Below are positions 17,048 to 25,796 of a stretch of 64,000 nucleotides of DNA, in pieces. The notes below the pieces were generated by a model. That model did not search any database. It was given only the letters and a program-made list of their open reading frames with translations, and was not told the origin of the DNA. The stretch comes from Stutzerimonas stutzeri (GTDB taxonomy: Bacteria > Pseudomonadota > Gammaproteobacteria > Pseudomonadales > Pseudomonadaceae). The translations under genes were made by a program, and so were the position numbers. Where the stretch lies: contig DDKB01000013.1 in NCBI GenBank assembly GCA_002339675.1, forward strand, positions 124,001-188,000. The letters are read 5' to 3'. Numbering within the stretch: position 1 is the stretch's first letter; each line of letters starts with the position of its first letter.

Positions 17048-17992
17048 ATGCAAATCAAACTCGCCAATCCCCGAGGTTTCTGTGCCGGTGTCGATCGCGC
17101 GATCGAGATCGTCAACCGTGCGCTCGAGGTCTTCGGGCCGCCGATCTATGTGCGCCACGAGGTCGTGCACAACAAGTTCGTGGTCGAGGACCTGCGCGCA
17201 CGCGGGGCCATCTTCGTCGATGAGCTGGATCAGGTGCCGGACGGCTTCATCGTCATCTTCAGCGCCCACGGCGTGTCCCAGGCGGTGCGCATGGAAGCAG
17301 ACAAGCGCGGCCTGAAAGTCTTCGATGCGACCTGCCCCCTGGTGACCAAGGTGCACCTCGAGGTGACCAAATACAGCCGCGAGGGGCGTGAATGCATCCT
17401 GATCGGCCATGCTGGCCACCCGGAAGTCGAAGGCACCATGGGCCAGTACGACACTGCCAACGGTGGTTCGATCTATCTCGTCGAGGACGAGCAGGACGTG
17501 GCGGACCTGCAGGTGCGTAATCCGGACGCCCTGGCCTTCGTCACCCAGACGACGCTCTCCATGGACGACACCAGCCGCGTCATTGACGCCTTGCGCACGC
17601 GCTTTCCGAGCATCGGCGGCCCGCGAAAGGATGATATCTGCTACGCCACCCAGAACCGCCAGGACGCGGTCAAGGAACTCGCGGGCGAGTGCGACGTGGT
17701 GCTCGTGGTCGGCAGCCCCAACAGCTCCAACTCCAACCGCCTGCGCGAACTGGCCGAGCGCATGGACACCCCTGCCTATTTGATCGATGGCGCGCAAGAC
17801 ATGAAGCGCGAGTGGTTCGACAAGGTCGAGCGAATCGGCATTACCGCCGGCGCTTCGGCTCCTGAAGTACTGGTACGCGGCGTCATCGACCGACTCCGCG
17901 AATGGGGCGCGACGGGAATGGATGAGCTGGACGGCCGGCCGGAGAACGTGACGTTCTCCATGCCGAAGGAGTTGCGGTTGAAGGCGGTTTGA
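17048..17992 (+). CDS. ispH: 4-hydroxy-3-methylbut-2-enyl diphosphate reductase
   Basis: This 314-residue iron-sulfur enzyme makes IPP and DMAPP in the last step of the MEP pathway. The three cluster cysteines are at 12 (GFCAG), 96 (TCPLV) and 198 (CYATQN). The active-site stretches GHAGHPEVEGTMGQ and SSNSNRL are present. The ATG at 17048 gives MQIKLANPRGFCAG, the family start. The gene is followed by a strong terminator and faces the pilin operon. Confidence 0.97.
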   Translation: MQIKLANPRGFCAGVDRAIEIVNRALEVFGPPIYVRHEVVHNKFVVEDLRARGAIFVDELDQVPDGFIVIFSAHGVSQAVRMEADKRGLKVFDATCPLVTKVHLEVTKYSREGRECILIGHAGHPEVEGTMGQYDTANGGSIYLVEDEQDVADLQVRNPDALAFVTQTTLSMDDTSRVIDALRTRFPSIGGPRKDDICYATQNRQDAVKELAGECDVVLVVGSPNSSNSNRLRELAERMDTPAYLIDGAQDMKREWFDKVERIGITAGASAPEVLVRGVIDRLREWGATGMDELDGRPENVTFSMPKELRLKAV

Positions 17993-18006
17993 TAGCGTTG
18001 CTAACC

Positions 18007-18035
18007 AAGAAGCCCGGCGAAATGCCGGGCTTCTT
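18007..18035. terminator. Bidirectional terminator between ispH and pilE
   Basis: AAGAAGCCCGGC (18007-18018) and GCCGGGCTTCTT (18024-18035) form a perfect 12-bp stem with a 5-nt loop. It can end ispH transcription and the minus-strand pilin operon. Confidence 0.88.
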
Positions 18036-18044
18036 GTATTCGGG

Positions 18045-18491
18045 CTAGCGTTTCCAGCATTCGGAGAGTGTCACGCCATCGTCCTGCCCTTTGGCGCCGG
18101 TATTGGATAACGTCAGGGTGCCGCACTTGTCGCTCGCCATGCTGCCTGTGGGTACCGCCTGAAGGAGATAGGTAGTGGCTGAAGTGCTGTCTGCAACCAG
18201 ACTGATGTCATACGACTTGGTGCCGCCGTCTCTCGGTGCCTGGGTGAAGGGTAGATCGGGTTCATTTCCATCGCTTTCGACGTAGCGGCCATTGGCGGTG
18301 TAGTAGCGTTCCATGAAATGTCCCAATTCCATCAAAGCCGTTTCGGCGTCAGCGCGCTTAGCGCTACGGACGTATTCCTGGTAACTGGGGAAGGCGATTG
18401 CCGAGATGATGCCGATGATCGCAACCACGATCATCAGCTCAATCAAGGTAAATCCGCGCGCTAAGCGCCAGGGTGATACAGAAGTGCTCAA
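18045..18491 (-). CDS. pilE: Type IV pilus minor pilin PilE
   Basis: This 148-residue prepilin is the last gene of the minor pilin operon and helps prime pilus assembly. The leader is cleaved by PilD between Gly and Phe in ARGFTLIELMIVVAIIG; Glu5 of the mature form is present. A C-terminal cysteine pair (DKCGTL, SECWKR) could form the D-loop disulfide. Its ATG overlaps the pilY1 stop by 4 nt, so translation is coupled. PAO1 has pilY2 between the two; it is absent here. Confidence 0.93.
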   Translation of the reverse strand: MSTSVSPWRLARGFTLIELMIVVAIIGIISAIAFPSYQEYVRSAKRADAETALMELGHFMERYYTANGRYVESDGNEPDLPFTQAPRDGGTKSYDISLVADSTSATTYLLQAVPTGSMASDKCGTLTLSNTGAKGQDDGVTLSECWKR

Positions 18492-21400
18492 AGATTTGTC
18501 CTCACTTCATGCCAGGAGAGGCGGTTGGAGTCGTTGTTGTTTCCCATGACTTCGATACACACCGGAGTTACCCCATCCGAATCCGTGCTGGATGCCGAGC
18601 TGGCATAGCATAGGTAGCGTTTGCCAGTGGATTGGTCGTTCAGTCCGATGGTGCCCTTGACTGCACCTTCATCGGGGTCCGCCACGCCGCTAACCGGAAC
18701 CTTGGTGCCATCGTCCAGTTCAATGTAATCCCCTTCGTCGATGCTGCCGTCGCCGTTGTAGTCGAAGTATGAGTAGGCGAGGCGGCTGCCCGTAGCCAGA
18801 TCGAGGCTCATGATCCAACTGGTTCCCCCCGCATCGCAGGGGTTAGAGGACGGAATCAGGGTACTGAAGGTTACGCGGTTACCACCCAGTTGAGCCTGGG
18901 ATATGACCCGCTCGCCGACTGCGCCAGGCCCGCCCTTCGCTGATTTCCACAGTAGGTCCAGATACCACCCTTCATGGCTGTCGGTCATGGCGTTTTCGCT
19001 GATTGCTCGGCCATTGAGGTCGGTCCCGGTCACTTGTTTCAGAATCTCTTGCTCCAGAAGCGTGCTGCGCCCATCGATCTGGGAGCCGCTATCGATGACT
19101 CCATAGAACGACTGTACCTGCGGGGAGTCAGGAATTTCGTTGTCTGTGGTCTGGTAGAAGCTGCCGGTCCCGAAGACCAGCATGATCCTCCGATCCCTGG
19201 TATAGGCGGCATCCAAAGGTGCGGTAATTGGCTGTGCGACGCCGCTGGAGTCCCTCGCCAAGAACATCGGGATGATATTGCTGCCTGATTGCAATGCGCT
19301 GGGTGCGCCCCACCCGCTGGGTGCTGTGCCGGTGATGTCCAGGCGCCAAACCTTACCCAGCGTATCGGCCACGTAGATGCGATCTGCGACGCGATCATTA
19401 TCGATGTCCACTGCCAACGGAGAACCCAGATCGCCGCTGTTTGGTAGGTCAAAGCGCTTTATCACGCTGCCGTCCGATGCGTCCAGAATCCAGACATAGC
19501 CAGCGGTAGTACTTGTCGGGCGGTCGTACCCGCTGGTGACAATTACTCCGAACTTGCCGTTGTACAGCGGTACCAGGCTGGGGCGCCCTAGGCTATACCC
19601 CATCTCTGCATGGGAGAATTCCCAGAGAACATTGCTTGCGGACATGTTGCTGGGGTTGGAAATGTCCAACGCGAAGATGCTACGACCGCCAGCGCCGGAT
19701 GAGCCAACAACCAGCGTTTTCCACTGTCCGCTGACCAAGGCGTCGCCGATCCGGGGCGTGCCGTCGACGTAGTAACGGTGCGCATAGGTTGGGTCGGTCA
19801 GTTCGTGCAGTTCGTCAATGAGGTCATTCGGAACATAGGCGAACAGTTCCTTGCCTCCCGTGGTTCCGAGGGTCGCATCGAAGCCGTGCAACATTCCGTC
19901 GTTTGCGCCTACCACCACCACTGGCGGGCGGCTCTGATAGGAACTCTGCGAGCGAAAGGTCGTATACGCGCTCTTGATTGTACTGGTGAATCCGGCACTC
20001 TCTGGCAACTGCGAGTAGCCGAAGTTCGGTTTGTAGATGTACTGCGGGTCTGAGTTGGCGATATCGCCCAGCCGGCTGCCGCGTTCCCGGAACGGGTTGT
20101 TGGGTGCGGTGTCCGTGCGTTCCAGGCTGCGGTCGCCGCGAAGGAAGGCGAGTCGATTCTGTCCCACCTCTTCGGTCGTCGTCGTTCCGCCTGCCGTGGC
20201 TCGAAGGGCGATCTTTTGCGTAGAGTCCAGTTGGTCCCATGTGAAGGTTCTGCCCGTCGTCGAAACCAGTGCCCCTGTTGTGCCGTTGGCTGTAGGGGCT
20301 GTGGAAGTCAGAATGATCCGATCCGCTGTCTGCGAGTTTGATAGGGCATCCAGCTTCTGTGCCGCTTTCCACAACGGGGTTTCGCTCACGGTACCGTTGC
20401 TTGCAACGGCTTTCGCCAGTAAGTCGCCGCTCCAGTTGCTGCTGTCGAGCATCGATTGGAAAACGGCGGTATCGGTTTCCAGTTTGGTCGAGTTTGTCGA
20501 CAGGGCAGCCGTGGTGCTACTCACTTCCTTGGCAATGTTCGCAAACGCCGTCTTGAGACTTTCAACCATTTTAGTTGCGTCGCTGGCGACGTAGAAGTTG
20601 CGAGGCCGAAGCTCACCGATTTCGGTCTGGTCGCCATCGGTCCACCAGCTGTTCGGAAGAGATTCGGTGCGAGCGTAGGGGTCGCCATAGTCCACATCGC
20701 TCGGGATCTTGAAACCGCCATACTTGGCCGCTAGCCAATACTGGTTCTTGGCTCTGCCTTTGAGCACTCCGTTTTCGCGCACGTCCACCCAGTGGGTCGA
20801 GAGCAATTGCTCACCACTTATATCGTCCCGAAGGTCGACGGTGTTAGCGTGGTAGGCCATCCCAGCGATATAAGCGGAATTGTTGTTGCAGCAATCCCCA
20901 AACGTAGCGGAGGAATTGGCTTTAACATCCACGCCTTCGATAGTGCCGACGCGGGAAGTTGCAGTTGCAACGTTGAAACTATCTGCCGTCACGCGCGCTG
21001 GGGTAGCTGGCTCTTTATCGCTTTTGGTTGCGCCAGGCAAGTTGCGATCTGCGTGAGTATTGGTGTCACCAATACCGAGAATTACATTTTTTTGACAGGC
21101 GTACTGTATCGGGTCATCCCAGTTCGTGATGACAGGAAATCCGTCGAGCCATTTATCTTTAGTATTTCCATTAGGCGTCGAATTATGGGCTGGGCTGGCA
21201 GTTGAGTATTCCGGTACGTTGCCGATGGAATTTCCGCTTGCGTCTGTCGGGTGGCGGAAATAGCGGAACGCTGCGTAATAAAGTTCGCTAACAGGGTCAT
21301 TGCTCTTGTGTGGGTTCGTGGTTAACTGTCCAAACTTGTTCAGATAGTTGATTACCCCACTGTTATTGACCGTGCGACCGAATGCTGTCTGCGTGGCTGT

Positions 21401-22468
21401 TGCGTCTGCAGGGTTCGGGTTAGGTACCAAGATGCCGGTTACACTGCTCCATTCAGTGCGCGCGTTTTCCATCTGGCCGGCTACGCCGCGCTCTCTTTTG
21501 AGTGGGCCGATGTACTTCTGGCCAGCACGTAAGACTCCTCCGTCGCGTAACTGGTTCTCGTCGTTCAGATAGCCAAATACGCTATAGCGTATATTTTCGC
21601 TATATTGCTGAAGCAGTCCTTCAGGCTTGTAGTTAGTGTCGCTATATTTCTTGCAGTTCGCTTCCAACATTGAGGGAACGCAAACTTTTACTCGGAGCTT
21701 AAGGCGATACACTGTTTTCAGCGTACTGCTGTTCTGAGGGGTATAGCTCTTCAGTAGGCGACCGCCGTCCCATGGTCTGGTAAGGGCCGGATCATAAGCG
21801 ACTTGTTCGCCTAGAGAGGCGCTGTCATCTCCAAGTTTGTTATTCCAGTTGGAGAACAGCATGTCGACGCCCAAGCCGCTTAAGCGCAAATAAAAATTGT
21901 CCCAATCACTTTTTGCTGGAGTGGCGCCTACGATTTCACTTTTAGGAACGTTAGCGCTGGAGGTCCGGTTTCCTGCGCTGCTCTGCCCTGTGTGGCGCGC
22001 TTTTTCCAAGACTGTGAGCCCGACTTCATCCCGATAGCGATAGCCACCTGTGAGCGCGCTACGGAACGGGTCAATCGTTGGTGTGCCGGCCCAGTTCAGG
22101 AAGTTTCCGGCCCACTGCTTGGCACCTCCGCACTTCTTCGCCAGGGCATATCCGACCGGTTCGAACCATTCGTTAGTTTTATCGTAGGTGTAACACTTTG
22201 CCGAATCGAAATAGCCAAGGTAGGTATTGGTGGAGCTGTAGTCGCCGGTGTTGGCAATTGATAGCAACGTTGGCCATTCGACGGAGGGTACTAAAGCAAG
22301 GTTGCCTGGCACATTACTAGCGCCCAGCAATAGAGGCGTTTGCGAAACGTCTGCGGCGGCTTGGCCGGCGCCCAGCGTCCAGACTAATGCAGTTCCGGCC
22401 AGCAATAGCGGGCGCCATTGGGCGACCACTCCATTAGTGAGCAGGCGGCGATTTACGAGCGGCATCAT
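18488..22468 (-). CDS. pilY1: Type IV pilus tip protein PilY1
   Basis: This 1326-residue secreted/pilus-tip adhesin has a signal peptide (hydrophobic stretch ending AGQAAADV). The C-terminal half is the PilY1 beta-propeller (GGRSIFALDISNP, VLWEF, GKVWRLDI). A calcium-loop sequence lies at D1021-D1029 (DIDNDRVAD) and an EF-hand-like one at D1236-D1244 (DYNGDGSID). The N-terminal half has NVILGIGDTNTHADRN, but I see no DxSxS MIDAS motif of a working vWA domain. PilY1 in relatives controls pilus extension and surface sensing. The DNA seems more AT-rich than neighbouring genes. It overlaps pilE by 4 nt. Confidence 0.92.
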   Translation of the reverse strand: MMPLVNRRLLTNGVVAQWRPLLLAGTALVWTLGAGQAAADVSQTPLLLGASNVPGNLALVPSVEWPTLLSIANTGDYSSTNTYLGYFDSAKCYTYDKTNEWFEPVGYALAKKCGGAKQWAGNFLNWAGTPTIDPFRSALTGGYRYRDEVGLTVLEKARHTGQSSAGNRTSSANVPKSEIVGATPAKSDWDNFYLRLSGLGVDMLFSNWNNKLGDDSASLGEQVAYDPALTRPWDGGRLLKSYTPQNSSTLKTVYRLKLRVKVCVPSMLEANCKKYSDTNYKPEGLLQQYSENIRYSVFGYLNDENQLRDGGVLRAGQKYIGPLKRERGVAGQMENARTEWSSVTGILVPNPNPADATATQTAFGRTVNNSGVINYLNKFGQLTTNPHKSNDPVSELYYAAFRYFRHPTDASGNSIGNVPEYSTASPAHNSTPNGNTKDKWLDGFPVITNWDDPIQYACQKNVILGIGDTNTHADRNLPGATKSDKEPATPARVTADSFNVATATSRVGTIEGVDVKANSSATFGDCCNNNSAYIAGMAYHANTVDLRDDISGEQLLSTHWVDVRENGVLKGRAKNQYWLAAKYGGFKIPSDVDYGDPYARTESLPNSWWTDGDQTEIGELRPRNFYVASDATKMVESLKTAFANIAKEVSSTTAALSTNSTKLETDTAVFQSMLDSSNWSGDLLAKAVASNGTVSETPLWKAAQKLDALSNSQTADRIILTSTAPTANGTTGALVSTTGRTFTWDQLDSTQKIALRATAGGTTTTEEVGQNRLAFLRGDRSLERTDTAPNNPFRERGSRLGDIANSDPQYIYKPNFGYSQLPESAGFTSTIKSAYTTFRSQSSYQSRPPVVVVGANDGMLHGFDATLGTTGGKELFAYVPNDLIDELHELTDPTYAHRYYVDGTPRIGDALVSGQWKTLVVGSSGAGGRSIFALDISNPSNMSASNVLWEFSHAEMGYSLGRPSLVPLYNGKFGVIVTSGYDRPTSTTAGYVWILDASDGSVIKRFDLPNSGDLGSPLAVDIDNDRVADRIYVADTLGKVWRLDITGTAPSGWGAPSALQSGSNIIPMFLARDSSGVAQPITAPLDAAYTRDRRIMLVFGTGSFYQTTDNEIPDSPQVQSFYGVIDSGSQIDGRSTLLEQEILKQVTGTDLNGRAISENAMTDSHEGWYLDLLWKSAKGGPGAVGERVISQAQLGGNRVTFSTLIPSSNPCDAGGTSWIMSLDLATGSRLAYSYFDYNGDGSIDEGDYIELDDGTKVPVSGVADPDEGAVKGTIGLNDQSTGKRYLCYASSASSTDSDGVTPVCIEVMGNNNDSNRLSWHEVRTNL

Positions 22469-22469
22469 G

Positions 22470-22985
22470 TCACTCCTCTACGAAATACAGGGAACGAAGG
22501 GTGACCTTCGAGTCCGGGCTGGCGCCAGTGCCGGTTGCTTCAATGCGTACAAGAACAAAATCGAGGATCAACGACTCGCCCGCCGCAAGCGAATCGCCAC
22601 CAGCGGTGGTCGGGTTGACCATGTTCTGCATATCGAGCTGTCCGGGGTGGGGCAGGCGGGTTATGGTGTACGTCGGGGCCTGGTATACGTTGCCGTTGAA
22701 GCCAGAGAAGGTCACCACGTCCGGAGTTTCATCGTTGACGGGGTAGAGCGTGTCGCTGATCAGGTCCGCGTAGTCGGTCTTCACTTCCTGTTCAGCGAAG
22801 CGCAGAGCGGCTTCCGCTGCTTGGAACGCGAGTGCATGATCACGCATGTTTCCCGCCATCCGCTCTTGTAGGTTGGTATCGCGCATGGCCGCCGCGCCGA
22901 GAACGGTAAGCAGCAATAGCATGATGAGCGCGACCAGTAACACGGCGCCCTTTTGACGGGAGGGACCGAAGGTTCCATTGTTCAT
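22470..22985 (-). CDS. pilX: Type IV pilus minor pilin PilX
   Basis: This 171-residue PilX-type pilin has a short basic leader and a hydrophobic helix: RQKGAVLLVALIMLLLLTVLG, with GA at the cleavage site. The helix is followed by MRDTNLQERMAGNMRD, typical of the PilX N-terminal domain, and AFQAAEAALRFAE. PilX belongs to the tip complex with PilV, PilW and PilY1. It overlaps pilW by 4 nt and is 1 nt from pilY1. Confidence 0.92.
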   Translation of the reverse strand: MNNGTFGPSRQKGAVLLVALIMLLLLTVLGAAAMRDTNLQERMAGNMRDHALAFQAAEAALRFAEQEVKTDYADLISDTLYPVNDETPDVVTFSGFNGNVYQAPTYTITRLPHPGQLDMQNMVNPTTAGGDSLAAGESLILDFVLVRIEATGTGASPDSKVTLRSLYFVEE

Positions 22986-24055
22986 GGTAGGCGGTTCCGA
23001 ATGGCGACGGTGGCGGTATAGACCTGAGCGACGCGGTTGTTTTTGATGGTGACCGTGCCGTCGTCCCCGTACAGGGCATAATCATCGTCACGATCAATCC
23101 CAACGATGGCGGGAAGCACGAAGGTCTGCGGCTCTTCTAGCACGTTGGTTTCGGGGCTGATGGCGATCACCGATATGCGCGCCGAAACGACCTTGTCCCA
23201 ATTACCTTCTCCAGTAGCGGCCAAGCCGTTTGTACCTGCCTTCACATATTCATCCGCCAACCGGTCACCGTCCTTATCAAGGCCATAGGTGACCTGCATT
23301 TCGATGATGCCCTCGACAAGTTCTTCCACTGTAGGGGTTGGGCTAAGCACCCGGCGGTACAACGAAGGAAGGCGGCCCGCGTTGTCGCGGATGAAGTACG
23401 AATGGCTACGTAACACGTGAGCCGTCATGTAGCCGTTATAAGACTGGCTCCAGTCCTGGTTAATATTACCTGGCTCAGTGTTACCGCCAGACTTTTGAAA
23501 TGCACTGGCATTCTGGTTATTAGTATTCTGAAAAACGTCGCAGCCCGTGGAGTTTGCGAGCAAAACAATCTGGCCTGCATACGCAGAGGTGCTGGCATCG
23601 ACCGTGAGACTTTGCGCGTTGGTATTATTCGTGCCGCTTGACTGGAATTCTTGCCCATCGCCTGCGTACTTGACGATAAAAGAATCAGTGTCAGCGCGCG
23701 TCGTCTCTGAGTTCAAAAAAAATACAGGCTTGGTGTTATCCCAGCCCTGGATAGCGGGAGTGGTGCTGTAGGCGTTTTGGATGTCGGCGCTAGCGGTCGT
23801 AAGCTTCAAGTGACTGGTGGGTTCGCTCAGACATTCGCCTTTGTAACCGGCCTGACGTACGTCGAAAGCGATGAAGTCGGTCGCAAAACGACCTGCCTCC
23901 TGAACACGCGCCACAGCCGTATTGGTGCGATACATGTCCTTGCTGGACAGGAATACCTGAAGAACTCCGCCAAGCAGAATCAGGCTGATCAGCATGGCGA
24001 CCATAAGCTCGACGAGCGAAAGGCCCGCCTGCCGGTAAAGAGAGGCTGGTTTCAT
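22982..24055 (-). CDS. pilW: Type IV pilus minor pilin PilW
   Basis: This 357-residue PilW-type prepilin has the leader/helix QAGLSLVELMVAMLISLILLG, cleaved after Gly, with Glu5 in place. VFLSSKDMYRTN and RFATDFIAFDVRQAGYKGEC follow, as in the PilW family. It is thought to link PilX/PilV to PilY1 in the priming complex. The ATG at 24055 overlaps the pilV stop by 4 nt. Confidence 0.93.
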   Translation of the reverse strand: MKPASLYRQAGLSLVELMVAMLISLILLGGVLQVFLSSKDMYRTNTAVARVQEAGRFATDFIAFDVRQAGYKGECLSEPTSHLKLTTASADIQNAYSTTPAIQGWDNTKPVFFLNSETTRADTDSFIVKYAGDGQEFQSSGTNNTNAQSLTVDASTSAYAGQIVLLANSTGCDVFQNTNNQNASAFQKSGGNTEPGNINQDWSQSYNGYMTAHVLRSHSYFIRDNAGRLPSLYRRVLSPTPTVEELVEGIIEMQVTYGLDKDGDRLADEYVKAGTNGLAATGEGNWDKVVSARISVIAISPETNVLEEPQTFVLPAIVGIDRDDDYALYGDDGTVTIKNNRVAQVYTATVAIRNRLP

Positions 24056-24519
24056 AGCTGCGTCCGATAGACAAAGGTTTCGCGATCATCGTCAGCGGCT
24101 TCGTCGATGCGGCCGCGGTTGTCGTTCCACTCGATGGATACGGTAAAAACATGATCGTTTCGGACGACGCTGCCCTTGGCATCGCCTGAGAGCAGGCACG
24201 AAAGCGAGTTCAGCCACTCGGCTACGTCTTTTTTAGCAAGTGTTCCGCTGGGTGCGATGTCCGGATCACAGGTTTGGTTTTGTAGCGCGATGTCGTAGAC
24301 ACCGTTCAAAGCCTCGGTACGATTGGCTCGCATGCGATCGATGATGTCGTACGCCAATACCGTTGCCTGCGAGCGGTAATACGCGCTCTGGTTGCTCTTG
24401 AGCGCGGTCATCTGCATACCTGCGAGGCCTAGCAGACCTACGGAGAGGATCAGCACGGCTACCAGCACTTCAATGAGCGTCGCGCCGCGCTGGGGAGGCT
24501 TAGAAAGGAGGCTTGTCAT
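24052..24519 (-). CDS. pilV: Type IV pilus minor pilin PilV
   Basis: This 155-residue PilV prepilin has the motif QRGATLIEVLVAVLILSVGLLG; cleavage would be after Gly. LAGMQMTALKSNQSAYYRSQA and MRANR are family-typical. I chose the start at 24519 because the longer open frame adds an unrelated extension and this ATG overlaps the fimU stop by 4 nt. It is co-translated with neighbours in the operon. Confidence 0.92.
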   Translation of the reverse strand: MTSLLSKPPQRGATLIEVLVAVLILSVGLLGLAGMQMTALKSNQSAYYRSQATVLAYDIIDRMRANRTEALNGVYDIALQNQTCDPDIAPSGTLAKKDVAEWLNSLSCLLSGDAKGSVVRNDHVFTVSIEWNDNRGRIDEAADDDRETFVYRTQL

Positions 24520-24998
24520 TGGCACGTTCCTTTTGCGCTTGTCACTCGTCCTGTTGCTGTCAGCGAGATGGTGTACTGGGGTTTGCCTGAACAATTGGAG
24601 AATTTGACAATGAAATCTGTCGCGGTCGTTTTGGTCAGCAGGCCGTTCGGCCAATAAGACAGTGTTTCAACCGGCCCGGTAACCGTATTCTGGCCCCCAA
24701 CCGCTTCCCAGACCCGGATCACTGCACCTCCGTTTACCTTTACGAGCCAGCCGTTGCCCCAGTCAGCGGCATCTGCGCAAACGTTTCCGTTTCGGCGGCA
24801 GATGTCCACTTTCGTGCCACGCTTGACCGCTTCGGATCGCGCGAACTGCAGTGCCGTGGTCAGGTCGTTGGCGATGGTCTGGGTCCTGCTGTTCTGGATG
24901 GTGTCTCGGAACGAGGGCGCTGCGATCGCCAACAAAATTGCCAAGATCGCCAGCGTTATCATCAGCTCGATCAGCGTAAAAGCTCGGGAATGCTGCAT
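24516..24998 (-). CDS. fimU: Type IV pilus minor pilin FimU
   Basis: This 160-residue GspH/FimU-type pseudopilin has RAFTLIELMITLAILAILLAI; the residue before Phe is Ala rather than the usual Gly, which is allowed in some prepilins but worth checking. Conserved QFARSEAVKRGTKVDICRR follows. I prefer the ATG at 24998 (preceded by GAGAAG); an in-frame ATG at 25022 adds eight residues. It overlaps pilV by 4 nt. FimU connects minor pilins to the pilus shaft. Confidence 0.87.
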   Translation of the reverse strand: MQHSRAFTLIELMITLAILAILLAIAAPSFRDTIQNSRTQTIANDLTTALQFARSEAVKRGTKVDICRRNGNVCADAADWGNGWLVKVNGGAVIRVWEAVGGQNTVTGPVETLSYWPNGLLTKTTATDFIVKFSNCSGKPQYTISLTATGRVTSAKGTCQ

Positions 24999-25097
24999 GG
25001 TTCTTCTCGGTCTCAGAGTCATCTAATCATCCCGGTTCGCCGTTCGGCTTCCCACGTTGCCCGGATACTCGGTCGGTTTCCGGCGCTGTGCGGCATG

Positions 25098-25616
25098 TTA
25101 GGTGCAAAGGTCGTCGGCATTAGGTGCGTCAAGTCGCGCGCGCCCCGTGATGTTGATCACAATCTTTTTCAGGGGGCTGCCCTGTCGGCACAGAATGAAG
25201 GTGCCGTTGAGGCTGTGGGTGGTGCCATCCGGTTTGAATGTCATGTGGCGTTGCTGCCGGAAGTTGCGCCATTTCCAGCTGTGGCTCGCAGTGACCGCGG
25301 TGGCGCGCAGCGTAACGTCACCCTCATCAATCGTGCCGTCACCGTCCATGTCGCTGAATATCATCACCTGGCCACCCCACATCGCCTCACCATCGCAGTC
25401 GGATGTCCCGGCGCACAGGCTGACCGGTTGTCCGGTCGTTATCGCCCTGCTTCTCGCAAAGTTGAGGTCAGCCAGCAATTGGTTGACCGAAGTGCGCTGG
25501 CGAACCGATTCGAGCGAAGAGCTGAACGATGGAATGGCGATCATCAGGGCGATGGCCAGTATGGTTAACGTAATGAGCAGTTCGATAAGCGTGAAGCCTT
25601 GACCTCGGTTCGGCAT
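25098..25616 (-). CDS. fimT: Type IV pilus minor pilin FimT
   Basis: This 172-residue GspH-type pilin opens the operon. The leader/helix is GQGFTLIELLITLTILAIALM, cleaved after Gly. NFARSRAITTGQPVSLCAG and a calcium-loop-like DMDGDGTIDEGD at residues 89-100 follow. FimT relatives bind DNA in natural transformation; whether this one does is not shown. The ATG at 25616 starts the canonical leader; an upstream ATG at 25634 exists. About 100 bp separates it from fimU, a possible internal promoter region. Confidence 0.87.
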   Translation of the reverse strand: MPNRGQGFTLIELLITLTILAIALMIAIPSFSSSLESVRQRTSVNQLLADLNFARSRAITTGQPVSLCAGTSDCDGEAMWGGQVMIFSDMDGDGTIDEGDVTLRATAVTASHSWKWRNFRQQRHMTFKPDGTTHSLNGTFILCRQGSPLKKIVINITGRARLDAPNADDLCT

Positions 25617-25690
25617 GGGGCAGTTCCTTTGCAAGTATCATGGGCCGCCTTCCTGGCGGTGCCGCTTTCAACAGCATGGTTCGATCAAGG

Positions 25691-25752
25691 GTGCTTTGTA
25701 GACCAGCACAGGCACCAGTCTGTGCTTTGTAGACCAGCACAGGCACCAGTCC
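25691..25752. repeat. Two tandem copies of a 31-bp unit upstream of thiO
   Basis: A 31-bp unit beginning GTGCTTTGTAGACCAGCAC starts at 25691 and again at 25722; the copies differ only at the last base. Each unit holds the short inverted repeat GTGCT/AGCAC. It lies between divergent fimT and thiO, ending about 45 bp before the thiO start. It could be a duplicated operator or a recent replication slip. Confidence 0.85.
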
Positions 25753-25796
25753 AAGTTTGAAAGGCTGAAAATGTGAACCCGAAGGGTGGAGGCGGA

